Assembly (NCBI GenBank): GCA_037131065.1
Contig: JBAXRT010000003.1
Coordinates: 1 to 52,927 of the forward strand
Length of the DNA stretch: 52,927 bases
Direction of reading: 5' to 3'
Origin: JBAXRT01 sp037131065
Lineage (GTDB): Bacteria; Bacteroidota; Bacteroidia; Bacteroidales; FEN-979
The position numbers and the translations under genes are program-made. The notes beneath the pieces were generated by a model. That model saw nothing but the letters and a program-made list of their open reading frames with translations. It did no database searches and was not told the DNA's origin. Shown in pieces: positions 45,349 through 52,927 of the stretch. Each line of letters begins with the position of its first letter. Positions within the stretch are counted from its first letter, which is position 1.

Positions 45349-46656
45349 TCAAATCTCTACCACTTCTCCATTTTTAACCAGCCTGACATTCACATCGGGA
45401 AAAATTTTCTGATAAGCCGCCCCATTGAAAGTGTGAATTGGAACCAGGCTTTTAGGGCGAATGGCATCAACCATCCGCTTAAGGGTCTCTTCATCGGCAT
45501 GACCGCTTGTATGGAGATTGTGTATGGACAATCCACGGCTTGCAAGATAATCGACGAAAACCCGGGTTTTATCCTCTTGCAGATATCCTTCCCACATAGA
45601 GTAGATGAACCGGCCTCCTTCAATATTCTTCAGATAATGGATATCCTTTTGCATCGAGGGGCGGACAATCATTACGATCTTTTCTGGATTTGAACGGATC
45701 TCGTTTTTGGTTATTTTATATTTCGAGAACCGGTATAATAGCATAGGTTTTCCTTGTCCGAGGATCATTTTTGCAAGCCGGAATGGAAAGAACACACGGA
45801 TTTCCGGAAAGGTGCTTGATGGAAAGGGTAGGCTGTTGAAAATGGAAAGTTCCTTCAAAACATTGGCGATGTAAAAATCGACAGCAAGGATTTTTTGTGC
45901 TCTCTTGCAGGCTTTGTAAACAGAGACAATTCTGTCGATGTTCTGTCCGGAGGTGTAGATAAATGTAATTCCTTTATTCTCGCGAAAATGGTTTTCAAAC
46001 TCCGATTCAATCTCTTCTTCTGATTTGAATTTCCCGGTTGGTCTTCCAATCGTTGTTCCTTCCATCAGAAGGTAGTCGATATTTTGCTCAATATGATGAG
46101 TGAACCAGTCAAAAACCTTCGCTTTGCGCCCATGATGTCGGAAATCACCACTGTAGAACAGTGTTCTTCCATTTGATTTTACGAGGAAGGCGTAAGCATC
46201 AAAGGCAGAATGATCCATCAGGTAGGGAGTGAACTCAAGATCACCTATCATGAAGGGTTCTCCTGACTTGAAATGGTGGAAATGATTAATGTTCCAACTG
46301 CCATGTGAAAAGGTCCCTGTCAGATCGATCAATTTATGAGTTGCTGCGCCAAGGTAAAACTTGCAATCCCGGTGTATGAACCCGGCCAGACCGAAGTGGT
46401 CCTGATGAGCATGAGAAAGAACCACCCCAAACTCCTTTTCTCCTTTTGCGATGAATAATCCAGGGATATCAGGTAAAACGCCAGTGGCAATCAATTGTTC
46501 CTTCGACAGATTTGAAATTGATGAAGAGTCGAATTTTGATTTATCAGGATTTACCAGAGGCATCCCGATATCAAGAACAACATGACCGGTTTCGGTCCAG
46601 ATTTCAATGCACGTACCGCCAATTTCGTTTGCGCCCCGATGTATTTTAAAATGCAT
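45349..46656 (-). CDS. RNase J/beta-CASP-type metallo-beta-lactamase hydrolase
   Basis: A 435-residue cytoplasmic protein. Metallo-beta-lactamase ligands are visible: HAHQDH 82-87, H149 and D171 (LFYSGDFRHHG). The later LLMEGTTIGR block and the C-terminal LHTSGHADEETL with SLVPIHTFNG resemble the beta-CASP motifs of RNase J and related nucleases. Housekeeping RNase J is longer (about 550 residues) and carries a C-terminal domain missing here. It is the last gene of a four-gene operon with a HipA-like kinase, a DUF3037-like protein and a PD-(D/E)XK-like protein. A nucleic-acid substrate is likely. Confidence 0.8.
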   Translation of the reverse strand: MHFKIHRGANEIGGTCIEIWTETGHVVLDIGMPLVNPDKSKFDSSSISNLSKEQLIATGVLPDIPGLFIAKGEKEFGVVLSHAHQDHFGLAGFIHRDCKFYLGAATHKLIDLTGTFSHGSWNINHFHHFKSGEPFMIGDLEFTPYLMDHSAFDAYAFLVKSNGRTLFYSGDFRHHGRKAKVFDWFTHHIEQNIDYLLMEGTTIGRPTGKFKSEEEIESEFENHFRENKGITFIYTSGQNIDRIVSVYKACKRAQKILAVDFYIANVLKELSIFNSLPFPSSTFPEIRVFFPFRLAKMILGQGKPMLLYRFSKYKITKNEIRSNPEKIVMIVRPSMQKDIHYLKNIEGGRFIYSMWEGYLQEDKTRVFVDYLASRGLSIHNLHTSGHADEETLKRMVDAIRPKSLVPIHTFNGAAYQKIFPDVNVRLVKNGEVVEI

Positions 46657-46664
46657 GGTTTAGA

Positions 46665-47909
46665 TTAAAGCAGCTCCGGGGTTAAAGTCTTGAGCCGATG
46701 ATTATATAAACCATACCCGAGAAAGCTGGACGTTATAACTTTTATATCGAATTCCGGATAATACGTCTTGATATCCAGTAGTACTTTTTTTAAAACTCTG
46801 CTTTCAGGATCATGGTTGGCGATCAGGAATAGCATCTCAATCATTTCATCGAATTCATCAATGGGATTAGAATTGCCGCTGGGCCCAAATTTAATCAGAC
46901 CTAATGCACGTTTCTGTTTAAACAAATCAACCATCTCCCTTTTAAAAGCAGAAACTTTGCCTGGATTGCTAGAAAAATCTATAAAGTCTTTTACATGCTT
47001 GACCATTCCGGCGCTTCCTTTAAAGGCGCCATCTCCAAACTTCATCTCCATGACCACCAACCGTGGCTTGAATTTTTTCGTTTGTTTCCTGGAGACTGCA
47101 TTTGAAGGCCACTCTAACGCCACCAGGTCAAATCTGGCTCCCTGATGATTATCGTATTCATAATCAATAATGAAGTAATCGGTTCCATTCGCAATTCCTG
47201 AGTAATTATTGTCACGAACTACCAGTTGTGCAAATTCCCGCTCTTCCTTTGGAGAATCTGCAAAGTAAAAATCCATGGCTTGTTTGGCAAATGGAAAAAA
47301 ATTATCCCAATCCTGTACCAATAAAGATCCCTGGATTTGTTCCATTTTAGAAGGGGGGCTAGTTCCCTTGTAATTTTCATCAAACCAAAAAGTATATTTG
47401 CCGGGTGCCTTTTCTCTTATCCTTAATATATTACCTCCACGGTAATAAATATTCACGTAATTGTCACGAATGTTGAATTCAAGGGTGTGATCTGATTTTA
47501 CCCATTCAAGAATTTTTTTCAGGCTGCCCCCTTTGAAATCTTCGACAAATGAATCAGAAAGTTTTCGTGCCATTAAGATCTCATCAAACCAGTAATTTAA
47601 TTTGTCCAATTCTTGTTCTGTCAATAGATCACGGTTGACCGACAGCAGAAAATCGTACACAAATGGTCTGTAATCCGAATGGATAAAAACCGGATGATAA
47701 TGGAACCACGTTGGTTGTGAAATGAACTCCTTCCAGTATGCAGTAAAAGAATCATAAGGGACCTCTCCCTTTTTCACGATTTCATTGTCATCCTCATCGA
47801 TCATCAGTGAGTTAAACCGTAAAACGAATCGTTCTTTGCCCTTTTCAACATTCCTGAAAAGATGAGCGCCAAAGCCTTCCACTCCCCAGTGAAAAATAAG
47901 TTCTTCCAT
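46665..47909 (-). CDS. Unknown protein with PD-(D/E)XK nuclease-like core
   Basis: From ATG 47909 the protein has 414 residues; a GTG at 47948 would add 13. No family is recognised outright. The segment ARFDLVALEW followed after about 20 residues by LVVMEMKFGDGAF has the D...ExK spacing of PD-(D/E)XK nucleases, with a helix (MVKHVKDFIDF) after it. The first 250 residues are unlike any domain I know. Its stop is 8 bases before the metallo-beta-lactamase start and its GTG lies 24 bases after the DUF3037-like stop, so it belongs to the operon. A nuclease role is inference. Confidence 0.6.
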   Translation of the reverse strand: MEELIFHWGVEGFGAHLFRNVEKGKERFVLRFNSLMIDEDDNEIVKKGEVPYDSFTAYWKEFISQPTWFHYHPVFIHSDYRPFVYDFLLSVNRDLLTEQELDKLNYWFDEILMARKLSDSFVEDFKGGSLKKILEWVKSDHTLEFNIRDNYVNIYYRGGNILRIREKAPGKYTFWFDENYKGTSPPSKMEQIQGSLLVQDWDNFFPFAKQAMDFYFADSPKEEREFAQLVVRDNNYSGIANGTDYFIIDYEYDNHQGARFDLVALEWPSNAVSRKQTKKFKPRLVVMEMKFGDGAFKGSAGMVKHVKDFIDFSSNPGKVSAFKREMVDLFKQKRALGLIKFGPSGNSNPIDEFDEMIEMLFLIANHDPESRVLKKVLLDIKTYYPEFDIKVITSSFLGYGLYNHRLKTLTPELL

Positions 47910-47972
47910 AGATTTATCTAAGGTTTTTTTAGCAATTCTTCCTCTCACAAATATTCCCGAAGAGTATGAGAA

Positions 47973-48800
47973 TTACACCGGTTTCACTCCATGCCTTTCG
48001 GCATATTCCCTGATAACGTCAACTTCAGAAACGTCAACATAATCAAAGTCACGACTGGAACGAATGTGATCCCAGATTTCATGCTGTTTCGAAAACTTTT
48101 CAATTTCGGGCTCTGCAGACACAAGGAAACTCTTTGCATCGGGTATTACCTTTATTAGCTCCTTTAAATCGTAATAATTGGTTTTAATATGGTTGAAACT
48201 CCGCTCCATATCAATAAACTGGGCGAAAACGATGTTTTCATTTTTTCCGTAAAGATCAATGGTAACGGGAATTACAATGGACGGAAATTCAGTTGGAGTG
48301 ACTTCACGTTTCTCTGTATAATATTTCGAAACCAGTGGAATAAATGTTTCTTTGACCCGTGATACATTCCGCTGTTGTAAATTTCCAATTACCGGTGTTT
48401 TTACCAGATCGACAAATTTTTCGAAAAGCTGATTAAAATTCTCCTGAATAACCGCCATATCTATTCTTACCGGTTTACTGAAAGAGAGCACATTGCGGTT
48501 ATAAACACTCAGATACTCGATATAAGGTTCATTGATCACAACATTCTTCTGATCCTGCAGCCAGGGAATTATTTCCAGATCATTTACATCAACCCTGTTG
48601 ATGACGTTTTCAATCGACCTGAGGTATTTTTTGATAAAATGATGTTGCGCTTCGCCAACCAGTGATTTGATCACACCAAGTTTATTGAGCGAATAATCAA
48701 AAAGCGATTTTTCTCCATCCGACATGATTAATCCTAATGCAATCTGCTCTCCTGATTCGGGCCTTATGGGTGCAGATAATATGCTGAAAAATGTTTTCAT
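47973..48800 (-). CDS. DUF3037-like protein, partner of the HipA-like kinase
   Basis: A 275-residue protein. The N terminus (FFSILSAPIRPESGEQIALG) resembles the start of DUF3037 proteins, which are encoded next to HipA-type kinases in many bacteria. The remaining 200 residues are not recognised. It overlaps the kinase gene by four bases (ATGA), so the two are translationally coupled. The C-terminal half may be specific to this lineage. Confidence 0.55.
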   Translation of the reverse strand: MKTFFSILSAPIRPESGEQIALGLIMSDGEKSLFDYSLNKLGVIKSLVGEAQHHFIKKYLRSIENVINRVDVNDLEIIPWLQDQKNVVINEPYIEYLSVYNRNVLSFSKPVRIDMAVIQENFNQLFEKFVDLVKTPVIGNLQQRNVSRVKETFIPLVSKYYTEKREVTPTEFPSIVIPVTIDLYGKNENIVFAQFIDMERSFNHIKTNYYDLKELIKVIPDAKSFLVSAEPEIEKFSKQHEIWDHIRSSRDFDYVDVSEVDVIREYAERHGVKPV

Positions 48801-49648
48801 AGACTACGGTTTAACGAATATTGAATGAATTGGTTAAAAGATTCCAGGCATTGCTTTTGCCACGATTCTGAGAAATAGAATTCCAGCCTGGATTTGGTAA
48901 AGGCGCTATCTATGCGCCACTCAGGAGGAGTATACTGAAGGATGGGACCAAGGTTTTCATAACAAGTACGAAGATACGATTTAAATTCTTCTTCAATCGT
49001 TAAACGATATTCCTTCAAAATTTGTTGCAAAGTTCGTGAAAAAATGCCATTCATGAAAGGTGCAGACAGGATGCTGTCATTTTCATTGATCTGATAAGGA
49101 TCCCTATCCAGATTATTCCCGTTGAAAAGCTGTACATGGTCGATCGGAATTAAACGGTTGGTTTCGAAATTATATAGTAGATTGAAATTATCGAAATTCC
49201 GGTCATCGTTCGAGAGCCATATGTCGAAAAGTCCGATTTTAAGATAGTCAGCCACTATCAACTCGATTGTGTTCTTACGTGAAGGCCATCCAAGGAAAAA
49301 TTTGTCGACTTCCTTCAGTTTATGATCATACCGTGACCCAAAACAAGGGATGTTGAAGCAATGATGGGGCAGAGGGATCTTTTCAAAATGATGTTTCTGA
49401 ATATTTACAAAGGCAAAATCAGGAACATTTAGTTCCCAGAGTTGAAAAAACCGAGCTGCCAGGTACTCATTAAATAATCCTGTCGCCGGACCAATACCGT
49501 TGAAATATTTGCACACATAATCATTCCCGTCATTGCAATAAACTTTTACCGGATGGCTACCTCGTGTATTAAAACAATCCTCCGGAATGATTTCCTTTAT
49601 GCTGGTTAAATTTCCGGGTAAATTTTTCACAATGTTTGTTTTTCTCAT
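48797..49648 (-). CDS. HipA-like kinase (HipA_2 type)
   Basis: A 283-residue protein. The kinase core is shorter than HipA (about 440) and lacks its N-terminal subdomain. The catalytic-loop-like stretch IWLSNDDRNFDNFNLLY (Asn/Asp-rich, as in HipA-type phosphotransferases) and LIPIDHVQLF, which takes the DFG-like metal-binding position, are clear. An early KVYCNDGNDYVCKYF supplies the ATP-binding Lys. The gene starts the four-gene operon running down to 45349. HipA kinases phosphorylate tRNA synthetases in toxin-antitoxin systems, but the HipA_2 group has no established target. Confidence 0.75.
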   Translation of the reverse strand: MRKTNIVKNLPGNLTSIKEIIPEDCFNTRGSHPVKVYCNDGNDYVCKYFNGIGPATGLFNEYLAARFFQLWELNVPDFAFVNIQKHHFEKIPLPHHCFNIPCFGSRYDHKLKEVDKFFLGWPSRKNTIELIVADYLKIGLFDIWLSNDDRNFDNFNLLYNFETNRLIPIDHVQLFNGNNLDRDPYQINENDSILSAPFMNGIFSRTLQQILKEYRLTIEEEFKSYLRTCYENLGPILQYTPPEWRIDSAFTKSRLEFYFSESWQKQCLESFNQFIQYSLNRSL

Positions 49649-49687
49649 GATCAGGGTTGACTTAATTGGTCACATCCCATGCCATAA

Positions 49688-49736
49688 AAACACCCAATTG
49701 CAATCACATACATTTCAACAATTGTATAAGGTGTTT
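49688..49736 (-). terminator. Possible terminator after the wHTH/PD-(D/E)XK gene
   Basis: Arms AAACACC (49688-49694) and GGTGTTT (49730-49736) form an outer stem with internal CAATTG palindromes, and on the minus strand a short T run follows. It begins at the stop of the gene at 49735 and lies before the HipA-like operon start. Confidence 0.35.
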
Positions 49737-50493
49737 ATTTGTACAACCTTTCTTCTATAAGTTTTAGATTTTTATTTACGTAAAACATATCAGGCTCATG
49801 CTTGATTGCTCGTGCTCGGATTTCAAAATTAGGAGTCTCAATTTTTGTAGCGTCAAATAGAATTAAACCTATTCCAAATTGTCTGCATAAGGCATCCAGT
49901 CGTGCAATGTCCTCAATTGGTGAGTTCTTTGGAACAACAATATATGATTTGTGCGAAAATATTTTATAAGCACAAGCTTGTCCAAATGCTGTAATTAGAC
50001 CAATAGAATCGGTTTTTATTTCAGCTGAAATTATTTCTGTGGGAAATGGTATTATGTCACTTCGCTTGGATTCTCTGACACCAATTACATCCGGGGTTCC
50101 CCATTTATCTTTAAAAAGATTCCCGCCAAGAGGCATAGCTTTAGTACATTCCTCAAGTTCGTTCACTAGCCAATCAGCAAAAGGTTTATAATATGGATCT
50201 TCTTTAATTGACTCCTTTTCAGCTTTTTTATTCTTTTTTTGAATCTGGGGATCGTCGATTTGAGAATTGAGGATAGTTTTGAATTTTATCAATCTAAATA
50301 TTCCTCTATCAGCCTTATAAACCAAATCAGGAAAAGTTGCATCCAAATCCCAAATTGAGCCACTGATAGTGTTTTTGTTAAAATCCGGATTACGATCCCG
50401 TATTGCGGTTTGTAACTCGGAGTATCTCATTCCGATTGAATTTTCTGATAATAATTCAAGAGCAATTTTTCTAATCTGTGAAGTTTTTGACAT
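49735..50493 (-). CDS. Winged-helix plus PD-(D/E)XK restriction-endonuclease-like protein
   Basis: A 252-residue protein. Residues 1-70 look like a winged helix (KIALELLSENSIGMRYSELQ, ISGSIWDLDATFPDLVYK). The C-terminal half has the nuclease signature WGTPDVIGVRES, then IISAEIKTDS and FGQACAYKIFSHKSYIVVP: D...ExK with a downstream Gln, as in restriction-enzyme-like folds. It probably binds and cuts DNA or is a decayed relative of such an enzyme. It lies in the AT-rich island between the HipA-like operon and the pRiA4b ORF-3 gene. Confidence 0.68.
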   Translation of the reverse strand: MSKTSQIRKIALELLSENSIGMRYSELQTAIRDRNPDFNKNTISGSIWDLDATFPDLVYKADRGIFRLIKFKTILNSQIDDPQIQKKNKKAEKESIKEDPYYKPFADWLVNELEECTKAMPLGGNLFKDKWGTPDVIGVRESKRSDIIPFPTEIISAEIKTDSIGLITAFGQACAYKIFSHKSYIVVPKNSPIEDIARLDALCRQFGIGLILFDATKIETPNFEIRARAIKHEPDMFYVNKNLKLIEERLYK

Positions 50494-50557
50494 GTGGGTC
50501 GAATGTTAAAAAATAGGGATTAACTCAATTTTTAAAATTCAAACTACTAATCTAGCA

Positions 50558-51124
50558 CTAACCGCAACCAAAATTTCTTTTCTTTAACAGTTTATTGACT
50601 TCGTCCTTGTTAAAATATTCAGGGTCAAATGGCTCACCAATCCATTCGACAATTCCCTGATATTTCTTATGTTTCGGATTTTTCAGAATTGTCAACAGGT
50701 CTGGATAAGCCCATGGCCCGCCGCAATCCTCGGGAGGACAATTCATTTTTCCGGCGATGCATGTAGGACCGGTCACCGGGCTATCATCCGTTATAATTTT
50801 TTCCAGGATGATGTCGTGCTCCCAACCATCACCAAAATCGTACTCATAAACAATCTTCTCTTTCTCATTCTCCAGTAAATCCGAAATTCGCATATCTTTA
50901 TAATCGACGTTTCTCATCTCCTCCCAGAAATCATCCTCCTCTATTCTATGAGTATAAAATGTCTCATCCCTGATGAACTGATGCAAATGTGAATTTGTCC
51001 ATCCCATCGAAGTCTGGATTATCTTATGAAAATCCGACAGGAGCATATCAGACGGGATCAAAAGTCGTCTCCAGATTTTCGGAGTAACTTTTTTTAAGAC
51101 AATTTGAACCTGGTAAGTTATCAT
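50558..51124 (-). CDS. Plasmid pRiA4b ORF-3 family protein
   Basis: A 188-residue protein matching the pRiA4b ORF-3-like family: YQVQIVLKKVTPKIWRRLLI at the start, LSDFHKIIQTSMGWTNSHLHQF, YEYDFGDGWEHDIILE in the centre, and CPPEDCGGPWAYPDLL near the end. The fold has no proven activity. Such genes are common on plasmids and in islands. The gene lies five bases upstream of the end of the BRO-N gene, so the two may share a transcript. Confidence 0.88.
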   Translation of the reverse strand: MITYQVQIVLKKVTPKIWRRLLIPSDMLLSDFHKIIQTSMGWTNSHLHQFIRDETFYTHRIEEDDFWEEMRNVDYKDMRISDLLENEKEKIVYEYDFGDGWEHDIILEKIITDDSPVTGPTCIAGKMNCPPEDCGGPWAYPDLLTILKNPKHKKYQGIVEWIGEPFDPEYFNKDEVNKLLKKRNFGCG

Positions 51125-51129
51125 AGTGC

Positions 51130-51729
51130 TTATATTTTTTTCTGACTTTTTAACCCCTTCATTTTTTTATATTCTGATGGGGTCAAGCCAAATGTGGCTT
51201 TTGAAATTTCAGCCGTAAGAATTGCATATTCTATCTGTTGTTTAACCCCTCTGTTTTTCCATTCCTCTGTCAGTTCCTCACGAATGGCTATACTACGCAT
51301 CCGCTTTTCAATCCAATCATCGGGGTAACCTTTAAGCTTGTATAATTCCCGTGTCCGTTGAGTCGCCAATTCTGGATTTTCAATTTCATCCAACCTGTCT
51401 GATCCCACCCGGGCTAACCATTGCTTAAAGGGTTCAGCCTTAGGTGATGGTATTGATTGGATAATTCGTAAAAGACCTTTGGCATCTGCACAGTCTGTTA
51501 AATATTTTTTTCCGTCTGATGAAATCATTTTCAGTTGTACGATAATTTCGTACAACTGAGAAAACCCTTCTGAATTGAGTTTCCGTTTCAGGTCACTCCA
51601 ATATCTTCTCGGATTATTACTTTCCGTTAAAATTTCGATTACATCAATTACAGCAAAATACCATTTCTGGAGTGTCTCGTTCCATTCAGTTCGTATTTGC
51701 TTACTTTCAAAAAGTTTTATATTACTCAT
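51130..51729 (-). CDS. BRO-N/DinD-like antirepressor-type protein
   Basis: A 199-residue protein. The N-terminal BRO domain is recognisable (TEWNETLQKWYFAVIDVIEILTES, then PRRYWSDLKRKL and YLTDCADAKGLLRIIQSIPS). The C-terminal half (PDDWIEKRMRSIAIREELTEEWKNRG) matches the extension of DinD-like proteins. BRO-N proteins are DNA-binding antirepressors in phages and also occur in bacterial islands. It lies upstream of the pRiA4b ORF-3 gene and downstream of the hsdR scar. Confidence 0.82.
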   Translation of the reverse strand: MSNIKLFESKQIRTEWNETLQKWYFAVIDVIEILTESNNPRRYWSDLKRKLNSEGFSQLYEIIVQLKMISSDGKKYLTDCADAKGLLRIIQSIPSPKAEPFKQWLARVGSDRLDEIENPELATQRTRELYKLKGYPDDWIEKRMRSIAIREELTEEWKNRGVKQQIEYAILTAEISKATFGLTPSEYKKMKGLKSQKKI

Positions 51730-51774
51730 AGGTTAAAAAATCATTGTTGCTTTTCTCTGCACTCTAGGCAATGA

Positions 51775-51797
51775 CAAAATTCGTCATACAAAATTCG
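51775..51797. repeat. Direct repeat CAAAATTCG in the BRO-N upstream region
   Basis: CAAAATTCG occurs at 51775-51783 and 51789-51797 (11 bp of identity with flanks), 14 bases apart, upstream of the BRO-N start. The inverted form CGAATTT lies nearby. It could be a regulator site. Confidence 0.35.
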
Positions 51798-51826
51798 TTG
51801 TTCAATTTTCGAATTTCATTTTCCTT

Positions 51827-52050
51827 TCATTCCCACACCATCTTCACCCTCTCCCTGATCTTCCCCTCAAACACCTCAATCAACTCCTTGTTTACCTTCA
51901 GCCAAGAGCGTCAACCTGTGATCGGGTAATTCTGGTATTATTTTCCAGAACAATGTTTGCATTGCCGTTTTCATCATCGAAAAACCGCCAACCGGAAATT
52001 TCGAGTAGTTTGTTGATCTTGATCCGGGCACTGGCTTCTTTGGAAGGCAT
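51827..52050 (-). pseudogene. Scar of a type I restriction gene: hsdR N terminus joined to an R-M-like tail
   Basis: From ATG 52050 a 50-residue frame (MPSKEASARIKINKLLEISG, then WRFFDDENGNANIVLENN and RITRSQVDALG) matches the N terminus of type I restriction R subunits and stops at TGA 51898-51900. The intact enzyme runs to hundreds of residues. In an overlapping frame from 51901 a 24-residue stretch (NKELIEVFEGKIRERVKMVW) ends at TGA 51827-51829. It resembles the C terminus of type I R-M subunits. The join after DALG is where an internal deletion would have removed the rest. The HsdR match is strong, the tail match weaker. Confidence 0.72.
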
Positions 52051-52213
52051 CTGCAAGTTGATGAAAGACAGGGATTAAAATTAGATAAAAAATGTCAACC
52101 GGCAATATCTGTGTTAGCTCCTTTTTACATAATTCTTTCTTCCATTCGTCATTCTCTAACTGCCTTCTGCTTTCTGCCCTCTGCTTTCTCTTCCGCCCGC
52201 GTCACGCGTCACG
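52051..52213. repeat. Non-coding gap with heptamer repeats (TGCYYTC x4, GTCACGY x2)
   Basis: TGCCTTC, TGCTTTC, TGCCCTC and TGCTTTC stand in tandem at 52161-52188, and GTCACGC/GTCACGT at 52201-52214, both with period 7. The second array runs into the last codons of the oxidoreductase gene. No gene was found in the rest of this gap. Confidence 0.6.
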
Positions 52214-52927
52214 TCATCTCTCCGTCCTGAACTTCATCCCCTCTTTTTTGCAGATCTTTTTCAGGACCTGGCGGCCCGTGAACAACCCAGAAGGAAGTCC
52301 TCCCCCTGGCGAGGTCCAGTGACCGGTCATATAGAAATGATCCAGGCCGGGCAGGGTCATCAGGTTCCGCTGCTTCATCGCCTTGCGGTCCATGAGCCAC
52401 CCTTCATATGAACCCCTCCAGTTTCCGGTATATCGTACAAAGGTATGTGGTGTCGCCAGGTCGGTCTCTTCGACCTGCTCCTTCAGCCCGGGATACAGCT
52501 GGTCAAGCTTGTTCAGCAGGATTTCCGTAATCTGCTTTTTTTCCTGCTTATATGCCTCACTGTGGTAGGGTATTTTAGTCCAGTAGTCCCAGTTTGCACT
52601 GACCATCACCGTCATGACCGACTTCCCCGGAGGAGCCATGGAGGGATCCATCGAATTGACACGGACAAAAAGATTGTTCACCTTCTCGCCTGCAATTTCA
52701 ATAGGTTCCTTAAGGACATAGTTCCGGTTGGCCGGTTCACCTGAATAATCGGCATTAAGCCCGAGGGAAAGATAGACCAGGGGAGGGAAGAGGATCAGAT
52801 CGCGGTAGGCCTCTTCAATGTCTTTGCTCAGGTATTTCCCGCCGAGCCAGTCATAGATGGCCGTGCGGCCGTCGGCTGCAGAGATGATGTAATCGGCGGT
52901 GCGTGTGGTGCCATCGGCCAGTGTTAT
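52214..52927 (-). CDS. Phytoene-desaturase-like FAD-dependent oxidoreductase (partial, 5' end outside)
   Basis: The frame is open from the window edge (52927) to TGA at 52214, giving 237 residues of the C-terminal part. An ITLADGTTRTADYIISAADG segment matches the FAD-family substrate-domain return to the Rossmann fold. The end (LDHFYMTGHWTSPGGGLPSG, LFTGRQVLKKI) is the conserved C-terminal FAD contact of phytoene desaturases and carotene isomerases (CrtI/CrtISO type). The substrate may be a carotenoid or another lipid. The missing N-terminal half would carry the dinucleotide-binding GxGxxG. Confidence 0.85.
   Translation of the reverse strand: MTLADGTTRTADYIISAADGRTAIYDWLGGKYLSKDIEEAYRDLILFPPLVYLSLGLNADYSGEPANRNYVLKEPIEIAGEKVNNLFVRVNSMDPSMAPPGKSVMTVMVSANWDYWTKIPYHSEAYKQEKKQITEILLNKLDQLYPGLKEQVEETDLATPHTFVRYTGNWRGSYEGWLMDRKAMKQRNLMTLPGLDHFYMTGHWTSPGGGLPSGLFTGRQVLKKICKKEGMKFRTER

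Overview
The window looks like a chromosomal contig of a Bacteroidetes (Bacteroidales-like) bacterium, probably an uncultured one. Markers are a TonB-dependent receptor with an N-terminal carboxypeptidase-regulatory-like domain, a Reg_prop/Y_Y_Y sensor kinase, a TPR-transmembrane-AraC regulator, DUF4878 and AsmA-like proteins, and a TTTG/TAnnTTTG-type promoter near 27.6 kb. I see no rRNA, tRNA, CRISPR array or IS element.

Layout. (a) 1-2.4 kb: the tail of an outer-membrane barrel, then a MarR regulator, a thioredoxin-like protein and a PQQ-type propeller; two near-identical 18-bp sites precede marR and the thioredoxin gene. (b) 2.4-7.2 kb, minus strand: methyltransferase, branched-chain-amino-acid-type binding lipoprotein and TonB receptor. 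(c) 7.3-12.2 kb, minus strand: a three-gene set of two membrane proteins and a damaged composite gene. In that gene DUF7477-like repeats and a CbxX/CfqX-type AAA+ ATPase run in frame into a complete secreted CsgG-like protein, and a TGA replaces a conserved Trp near the start. (d) 12.4-15.4 kb: YiiX-like hydrolase, DUF4878 lipoprotein, TPR-AraC regulator. (e) 15.8-18.8 kb: an ECF sigma factor, a small membrane protein (possible anti-sigma), two Spy/CpxP-like proteins with polyproline tracts and an envelope protein. (f) 18.8-21.2 kb: a zinc phospholipase C/P1-nuclease-like protein and a small conserved protein. (g) 21.4-27.6 kb: TetR, RND adaptor and a single-chain RND permease-TolC fusion. (h) 27.7-30.9 kb: a large propeller sensor kinase.

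(i) 30.9-39.4 kb is the most notable metabolic locus. A sigma-54-type promoter (39349-39363) precedes a minus-strand operon: a periplasmic binding protein fused through a membrane helix to a GcvH-like domain, a Tat-exported HybA-like ferredoxin, a HybB/NrfD-like quinone-interacting membrane protein, and a second membrane-anchored GcvH-like protein. A clear intrinsic terminator ends it. Next to it lie an NtrC-family activator, a sensor kinase with c-heme-like motifs in its sensor domain, and archaemetzincin. No hydrogenase or molybdopterin catalytic subunit is present, so this reads as an orphan, sigma-54-regulated membrane redox complex of unknown substrate.

(j) 39.6-45.3 kb: AsmA-like protein, nitroreductase, a membrane protein and a methyltransferase. 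(k) 45.3-52.1 kb is a visibly AT-richer accessory island. It holds a four-gene operon (HipA-like kinase, DUF3037-like protein, a PD-(D/E)XK-like protein and an RNase J-type metallo-beta-lactamase), then a winged-helix/PD-(D/E)XK protein, a pRiA4b ORF-3 protein, a BRO-N protein, and the scar of a type I restriction gene (hsdR start joined to an R-M-like tail). (l) 52.2-52.9 kb: the 3' part of a phytoene-desaturase-like oxidoreductase running off the window.

Several intergenic gaps contain degenerate tandem arrays of 7-nt (once 8-nt) words, with a different word at each site.
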